Assembly: GCA_018136815.1 (NCBI GenBank)
Contig: CM030938.1
Span: 532,128-596,127, forward strand
Direction of reading: 5' to 3'
Length of the DNA: 64,000 nt
From: Isochrysis galbana
Lineage: Eukaryota; Haptophyta; Isochrysidales; Isochrysidaceae
The notes beneath the pieces were generated by a model. That model saw only the letters and a list, made by a program, of their open reading frames with translations, ran no database searches and was not told the origin of the DNA. Below are positions 58,913 through 64,000 of this stretch, piece by piece. The number at the start of each line of letters is the position of its first letter. Positions within the stretch are counted from its first letter, which is position 1. The position numbers and the translations under genes are program-made.

Positions 58913-60430
58913 ATGATGGAGCCGGCCGCCTCCACCGTTACGCCCGAGGAAGAAGAGGGAGAGGATGAGGTGGAGGCGGCGGCCGAGATGCGCATGGCCT
59001 CGATCCACCGCGGCTTTGCTGTTGCCAAGGCCAAGGGCATCCCGGCTGCCACACGGCTCATGAAAGAGCTTCGTCAGGCGAGTCTGCAGATAAGGAGGGA
59101 GAGGGAGCGCAGGAAGAGGAGGCCTGTGGCGCGAGTGCGGATGAGTGGGAGGGGTGGGAGGCAGGCTGCGAAGAAGAACGAGGTGCGGCTTGGCAAGTGC
59201 AACGAGAGGAAGTGGTCGGGAAGGAGAAGACGCGGTATGGGCAAATGGTGTAAGCGTGAATTGAGAGGATGGGGAGAGAAGAAGGAGAGAGAACGCTGGG
59301 GGATGATGGGATTAGAGGCCAGACGTGGAGGGCGGACGGACGGACGGACGGACGGACGGAGAGAGGGAGAGAGGGAGGAAGAGAGGGAGAGTGCGAACGG
59401 GAGAGGGCGGGCGGGCGGGAGGGAGGGAGGGAGAGAGAAGAGGGAGGCATGTAGGGGAGTGCAGGGAGATGCTGGCATTAACCACTCATCCCATCTAGGC
59501 GTTTTTCGTCTGTTCTCCTCTTTCTCGTCTCTTCTCCTGTTCCCCGCCTCTTGATGGAAAATGTTGTAGGCGATTTCTAACTTCTTGAGAGAGCCTCGTC
59601 CCCAGCGCTGCATCAGTGGTCCACACTTGATTCTCCCTTCATCTGACTGCTCATCAGGTCTGCCTCACCGGCTCCTTCGAGGTGGATCTCGTCAACGACG
59701 ACCTCATGGTGTGGGAGGTGACGTTGTTCGACTGGGTGTTCGATCCATCTTCGAAGCTTCATCAAGATCTGGAAGCCATCTCGGTAGCCAACTCTGACCT
59801 CTTTGCTGTGATTCTACGCATTCATTTCCCGGCCGATTTCCCGTGCGTAATGACCCTGCTGATGCAAGGAAGGTGGCCACCAAGCAAGCACAGAGCCTTT
59901 TGCCTCAGACACGCCCTTGACCTGATGTTGCCCGATCGCCGTGTAGGTTTGCACCGCCACTAGTGTACATCGCCCGACCGACCCTCCGTTCCGAACACAT
60001 CTTTGACGGCGCACTGTGTATGGAAATGCTCGTAGACTGGCAACCGCAATACGGTGCGAAGCTACTCCATCGATGTTACCGAACATCGCCCCTATTTCAA
60101 TAGCCCACGGAGAAGTTGCTTTCGGCAAGATGCTAGCTTTCATGTCCGGCTGCTTTATGCGCTCCATCACGACGCAACCTCCCACGGTCGATAGCCTAGT
60201 GGCTGACTGTGACCGAGCCATGCACCTTGTTTTACATAGGTAACATCGAGTTCATGCTTGTCCAGATCTGTGCCTTCTTATCGGGCTCTGGTGCTCGGGT
60301 CGAATCGGCCTGTGCAAAGGAAGGATGCGATCACAAAAGCGCGGGCGCGACGCATGAGTCAGCAAAACGAGCGTATGAAAGGTTGAAGGCGTTCCACAAC
60401 AAGCAAGGATGGTCATCTGCAGGGCTGTGA
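58913..60430 (+). CDS. UBE2Q: Ubiquitin-conjugating enzyme E2, UBE2Q type, four exons
   Basis: Exons 58913-59077, 59658-59842, 59947-60053 and 60240-60430, giving 215 residues. Introns 2 and 3 are GT-AG (104 and 186 bp). Intron 1 (580 bp) appears to start GCGAGT after CAG, a GC-AG intron. The acidic N-terminus (EEEEGEDEVEAAAE) leads to RLMKELRQ|VCLTGSFEVDLVNDDLMVWEV, LHQDLEAI, DFP|FAPPLVYIARPTL, and the catalytic Cys141 in DGALCMEMLVDW. The C-terminus has NIEFMLVQICAFLSG and YERLKAFHNKQGWSSAGL. All match UBE2Q-type E2 enzymes, including the CMELL-like active site used instead of the usual HPN motif. It lacks the long N-terminal RWD-type extension of animal UBE2Q1. It would transfer ubiquitin from E1 to targets. 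Confidence 0.88.
59333..59360 (+). repeat. (GGAC)n microsatellite in E2 intron 1
   Basis: About seven GGAC units followed by GAGAGGGA-rich and GGGC-rich short repeats up to 59440, all inside the proposed 580-bp intron. Confidence 0.8.
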
Positions 60431-61474
60431 CTTAGATCGGGCCTCTTAGAAGTCCTTTTGGACAAAGGTTCTACGTTGGCGGGCTTGGCGTCAATCATTC
60501 CTAGTTTGAGAGCGCAATCTGCATTCAGACATGAGATTGGTGTTGATTCGAAGGGCGCAATCAAAGTGCGCATAGAAAGACCGTTGCTCAGTCGAGCGAG
60601 GGTAGGTAAGAGGCCGGCGAGGATGGTTTCATGCGGTCAAACTCCTCAACCTCCTCCTCATCCTGATTTTGCAGAAGAGCTACTAGAGTTCTTTGATATT
60701 ATCGGGCCACAAGCCCCTAGATGTGAAACACCGCAGAGCAGGGGGGGCCTCCAAACTCCAAACACAGGCAAATACGGCCCGTTTTTGGCTTTTCTTTTTC
60801 TAGGAACACGGGAACCTCGTAAACACGGTATGCAACTAGGGAGGGCGTTTGAAACAAGGTGAAAACGGGCGGTTTTTGTTTTTGGCCGCTATACAAACAT
60901 GGTAAATCCGTGTTTACCATTACCAAGTTCCAAGTTCCATGTGTGGCTAGGCTCAACCTGCTACCCTGTACACTCTGCACACTGCTGGCTGTTCAACGTA
61001 CTTTTAGCTATAGCTAGGGGTCACGGGGAGGCGCCTCTTGCCTCGTGCCCTCCCCTTGTCAGTCAAGCCCTCATACCTCATAGCGCAGAGCCACGCCTTT
61101 TTCTGCGCATGTGCATTTGCTGAGCGCTCAACACTACAACCACAACTCAAACCCATCCGAAGCGCGCGCCTAGCCATATATTTATATCTACACTCTATCA
61201 ATTCGACCGCACTAGCCAGCCATCGTACCGATCCCTCCCCCTCACCTCCACCTCTGAGCCACAGACCGGAGCGCATCGAAGAATCGTTTGAGCTCTTCTT
61301 TCCGGGCATCATGGATCATGGCCTACCCACCTACTCGTACCATCCCCACGGTAGAAACACTTTACTGTGGCTCTAGCTGTTATATGGGGCTGAATACTAC
61401 TGTGAAAACAAGCATTCCAGCACCAAGATGATAGGAATTGAGTGTACGGCACCTCGCGGATCGATCCCCGGTCG
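60431..61474. other. Intergenic, AAACACG/CGTTT repeats, no gene seen
   Basis: 60770-60900 has GTTTTTGGCTTTTC, GAACACGGGAACC and CCGTGTTTACC words related to those at 12625 and 29000. Nothing coding was recognised. The 3'-UTR of the E2 gene is presumably at the left side. Confidence 0.35.
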
Positions 61475-62179
61475 ATGTCGTCCGCTTCCGTCCGCCGCGT
61501 CGTGTGTATCCACGCGATGAAGGCATCGCTCGCGCCCACTGAGCGAGCGTTCGCGCGTGGCTTCCCGCAGGCGCAGGTGGCCCACCTGCTCGATGGCAGC
61601 CTCAGCGTCGACGTCGCCGAGAGCGGGTGCGACCGGGTGATGGAGGATCGCTTCTCGGCGCTCGGCAAGTACGCCCTCGAGCACATGTCTGCCGACGCCA
61701 TTCTGTTCACCTGCAGCGCATTCGGTTCGGCCATCGAGCGGGTACAAGCTGAGAGCAGCATTCCCGTGCTCAAGCCGAACGCCTCTCTCCAGCACGAGAT
61801 CGTGAGTCGTGGGGGCACAGCGGGTGTGCTGTCCATGTTTCGACCCACTCTCGATTCGATTGTGCAGGAATTGAACCAGATGGCATCCGCTGAAAGCAAA
61901 TCCCTCAGGGTTGTGCCCTACTTTGTTGAAGGGGCGCTGGAGGAGCTTCAGAGGGGAGAAGACGCACGCTGCGGAGAACTCATTGCGAACGCAACACTGC
62001 GCCTCTTGGATGATGAGCCGCATATTTCGAGTATCGCCTTGGCCATGTTTTCGATGGCCTTTGCTCGACCACAGGTCACTACAGCCGTGGCCCACTTGGC
62101 TGCTCATCGACCCGATTTGAAAATAATCACCTCACCGGACGCTGCTATCGCAGATCTCCGGTCAGTGCTGAATGCTTGA
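61475..62179 (+). CDS. Asp/Glu/hydantoin racemase-family enzyme
   Basis: 234 codons from the ATG at 61475. The frame is open 11 codons further but only with a GTG. The fold pattern of the family is visible: VVCIHAMKASLAPTERAF at the N-terminus, SLSVDVAESG, then ADAILFTCSAFGSAIE with a probable catalytic Cys80. The second half has GTAGVLSMFRPTLDSIV and ISSIALAMFSMAFAR, where two-Cys racemases have a second Cys but other family members have a Q/S-M type segment. Such single-Cys members include arylmalonate decarboxylase-like enzymes, so isomerase or decarboxylase are both possible. No targeting peptide is obvious. The family is mainly bacterial, so horizontal origin is possible but not shown here. 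Single exon. Confidence 0.75.
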   Translation: MSSASVRRVVCIHAMKASLAPTERAFARGFPQAQVAHLLDGSLSVDVAESGCDRVMEDRFSALGKYALEHMSADAILFTCSAFGSAIERVQAESSIPVLKPNASLQHEIVSRGGTAGVLSMFRPTLDSIVQELNQMASAESKSLRVVPYFVEGALEELQRGEDARCGELIANATLRLLDDEPHISSIALAMFSMAFARPQVTTAVAHLAAHRPDLKIITSPDAAIADLRSVLNA

Positions 62180-62994
62180 CCCTCGAATGCATGCTACATG
62201 CTTGCTGCTACACACGGGAGGTATAGGCTTCAAGAGTTACTTTGTTTATGCCGTCGCCAAGGTGTAGCGCCTGCACTCGTATGCCCTCGACAGTTGACGG
62301 CTATCTGATTGAGAAAATCAGCCTGCTTTTGTCGCTTGTTTCTGGATGCTCTGAGCTCTGAGTGAAGTGTTGTATGCACTCTCCCGTGCTCTCTGGCGGC
62401 GATTCGCCATTCGCGCCAGGCGCTAGGCGTAGCCCAGTCAGACTAGCCAGTCATTCATTCGCTTTTTAAGGCGCTACTTATTCACTATTTCCCACCTGCC
62501 CTGGGTGTCCAATGATCTTCCAACCCCAACCTACCCCGGTATCTGCATCCTCTCTTATGCGACCCCTTTCCCGCGCACACGGAAGATAAGCTGGCGCGTC
62601 GTCGGTGCGAACGAAGGAATCGACGCCCTCGCCCCCCTCCTTGCTCCTTGCCCCGCGCGCGGCGGTCTATTTCTGCTACTGTTTTGTTTGGGAGTCTGAC
62701 ACATGACACGGTCGGCCACGGAAAGAGAAAGGGCGGGAAGGGGTGGGGTGGGGGGAGGCTGTGGCTGTGGTTGTGGTTGTGTGGTCGGGGATGAAGTAAG
62801 AGCGGGAAAAATAAATATACTGGTATGAAGATTCTGGCGGGTCAACACCTACTACTATCTAGGTACAAACTACCTCCCCACCGACATCGCCCTTAGTTTC
62901 CTTCTTTATTCGTCGAGCGTCATATATATATGGTGTCTGTGCGTATACGATGTCATATGAGCGACCAATGGTCATATCTATGCTATATGACTCT
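62180..62994. other. Intergenic with a fragment shared with LINE E1's 3' region
   Basis: 62483-62520 (CACTATTTCCCACCTGCCCT, GGGTGTCCAA) matches 6617-6660. The remainder, including a GT-rich patch near 62760-62790, shows no gene. Confidence 0.4.
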
Positions 62995-63233
62995 CAACTA
63001 AGTTTATACTTGGTTGACCCATGGGGGGGCACGAGCCCCCCCCTCTCTCCACTCCTCCCCTGCCATGGGGGAGGAACCACCCATCCTCCTGGCATGCCTG
63101 ATGGCTTGCCAGGAGGCCACTGCCCTGCTGACCCACTCTCTCACTCACAGGCACGCCTGATTCGCTCGTCCTGGCCAGTCGTGGCCGCGCTGATGTTGCG
63201 TTACAACAACAACAACCGGGAGAAGTCTTCATA
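62995..63233 (+). mobile_element. Leader-family element N3, short
   Basis: Hairpin 1 AACTAAGT-TTAT-ACTTGGTT with an extra outer C-G pair (62995-63016), ATG at 63021, hairpin 2 GGGGGGGC-ACGA-GCCCCCCC. The next 170 bp match the minus strand at 33060-33205 (CTCCTGGCATGCCTGATGG). It ends with ACAACAACAACAACC-type sequence near 63215. It has a frameshift relative to N2 in the short frame. Non-coding or decayed. Confidence 0.6.
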
Positions 63234-64000
63234 AGTGTGTATGTATTTGTGTGTCATGTCACATATAATCCACATATAATCATAATTAATGTATAATGTA
63301 GGTAGAGGTAGGAGATAGAAGATAGAGGTAGGTAGGGGGACGCGCACGATCTTAATGGCTCGAGTTTTTTTTGTGCGCGCGGGTTTTTTTTGGCGTTCCT
63401 TAAGGGAATGTGTTGCGGACGCACTTGCGGCACCACAAATTGCTACAAGTTTGACGACAAATTTGGGCAGTCAGCTACAAGAATCCCGCAAGTTTTGCCG
63501 ACAAATTTGGGCGAATTCCGCTAAAAATATTTACCTGGCCCTAGGTATATGTTGGGTTGGTTGGTCGGGGCTGTACCACGTGCTTTCGCACGAGGCCAGT
63601 GCCGCGACAGTGGAGGGGCCCAGCCCGGAGACTATCCCTATGGGAGGCATCGCTTTGATGCCCTGGCCCTCTTTGGTCTTTGGGGCTGGCCACAGTTGGC
63701 AGGAGGGGTGGACAGAGCTAGGTGAGCATGGTGGCCATGGTGGCCATGTGGCCGTGTGGCCTTCTGGGGGCGGCACGGGCCGTGGCTCGTGCACACCTGG
63801 TCAGTCTTGGGGGCTGTTCGCGGCCGCTTTGGCGGCCCGGCGGTGGTCATGGCCCGATCGACCGGCGCGGCGGGGGTGGCGGCAGGAGGGGAGGGGAGCG
63901 ACGCGCTGTCAGAGCAAGGCTGATCTCACTCTTGGAGATTGCCTGCGAGGGCGCGCCGGCAGCTAGCGCGGAACGCGGTTCTTGTGGGGAGCTCATGGAG
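63234..64000. other. Right edge, possible start of another element ORF, not resolved
   Basis: GTAGGTAGAGGTAGG repeats at 63298-63335 and two copies of CAAATTTGGGC at about 63460 and 63505. On the minus strand 63638-63850 reads MTTAGPPKRPRTAPKTDQV, similar in style to LINE ORF1 N-termini, but no hairpin leader is seen before it. No gene is claimed. Confidence 0.25.

Noticed and set aside
63355-63966. 203-codon plus-strand frame at the right edge as a gene
   Set aside because: Trp/Gly/His-rich low-quality composition, and the opposite strand looks equally open. No motif, so not claimed.

Overview
The window looks like nuclear DNA of a GC-rich, single-celled photosynthetic eukaryote, most likely a haptophyte or similar alga. 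This is an inference. It rests on a plastid-type ferredoxin-dependent glutamate synthase, a eukaryotic ribosomal protein gene with three short exons, an E2 ubiquitin enzyme and a kinase with short GT-AG introns (plus one apparent GC-AG intron), very long homopolymeric G and C runs, and abundant LINE, hAT and SINE-like repeats. Two runs of exactly 100 N (10001-10100 and 35101-35200) are scaffold gaps of unknown true size. No bacterial, phage or CRISPR feature was seen.

Host genes, left to right: a small secreted-type gene broken by a 7-bp tandem duplication (1130-1586, -); a coiled-coil single-pass membrane protein (2251-4629, -); Fd-GOGAT (13526-18253, +); an S9 prolyl-oligopeptidase-like enzyme (23461-25806, -); an ERp29/PDI-like secretory protein (27724-28509, -); a small acidic protein (30557-30940, +); an Sfi1-like fragment (34476-35099, -) and an aspartyl/asparaginyl beta-hydroxylase (35208-36569, +) on either side of a gap; a protein kinase with one intron (39799-41207, -); ribosomal protein uL14/RPL23 (42122-42772, +); a FUT8-like fucosyltransferase with three exons (48276-50240, -); a UBE2Q-type E2 with four exons (58913-60430, +); and an Asp/Glu racemase-family enzyme (61475-62179, +). 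Many of these genes are preceded by paired poly-G and poly-C runs.

Between them lies a dense layer of mobile DNA. The main group is a set of non-LTR elements (5' ends at about 9889, 22676, 52203, 55532 and 57870 on the minus strand, and 36871 on the plus strand). Related short elements lie at 33240, 39548 and 46014 (minus) and 62995 (plus). All begin with an A/T-rich hairpin; in the six coding-type elements it sits exactly 4 nt before the ATG, and a second GC-rich hairpin begins at the G of that ATG. Stem sequences differ between copies but pairing is kept. Where target-site duplications can be read, the first hairpin is the exact 5' end of the element. This double-hairpin leader is the strongest candidate for an undescribed feature here. 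Most of the LINE copies have lost the reverse-transcriptase core by internal deletion, each at a different place.

DNA transposons are also clear: a 944-bp hAT element (37781-38724), an 894-bp hAT-like element (33258-34151) and a 387-bp MITE (11444-11830), each with an 8-bp target-site duplication. A 209-bp SINE-like element has a 21-bp duplication (19038-19246). The rest is tandem repeats, microsatellites and unexplained intergenic DNA.
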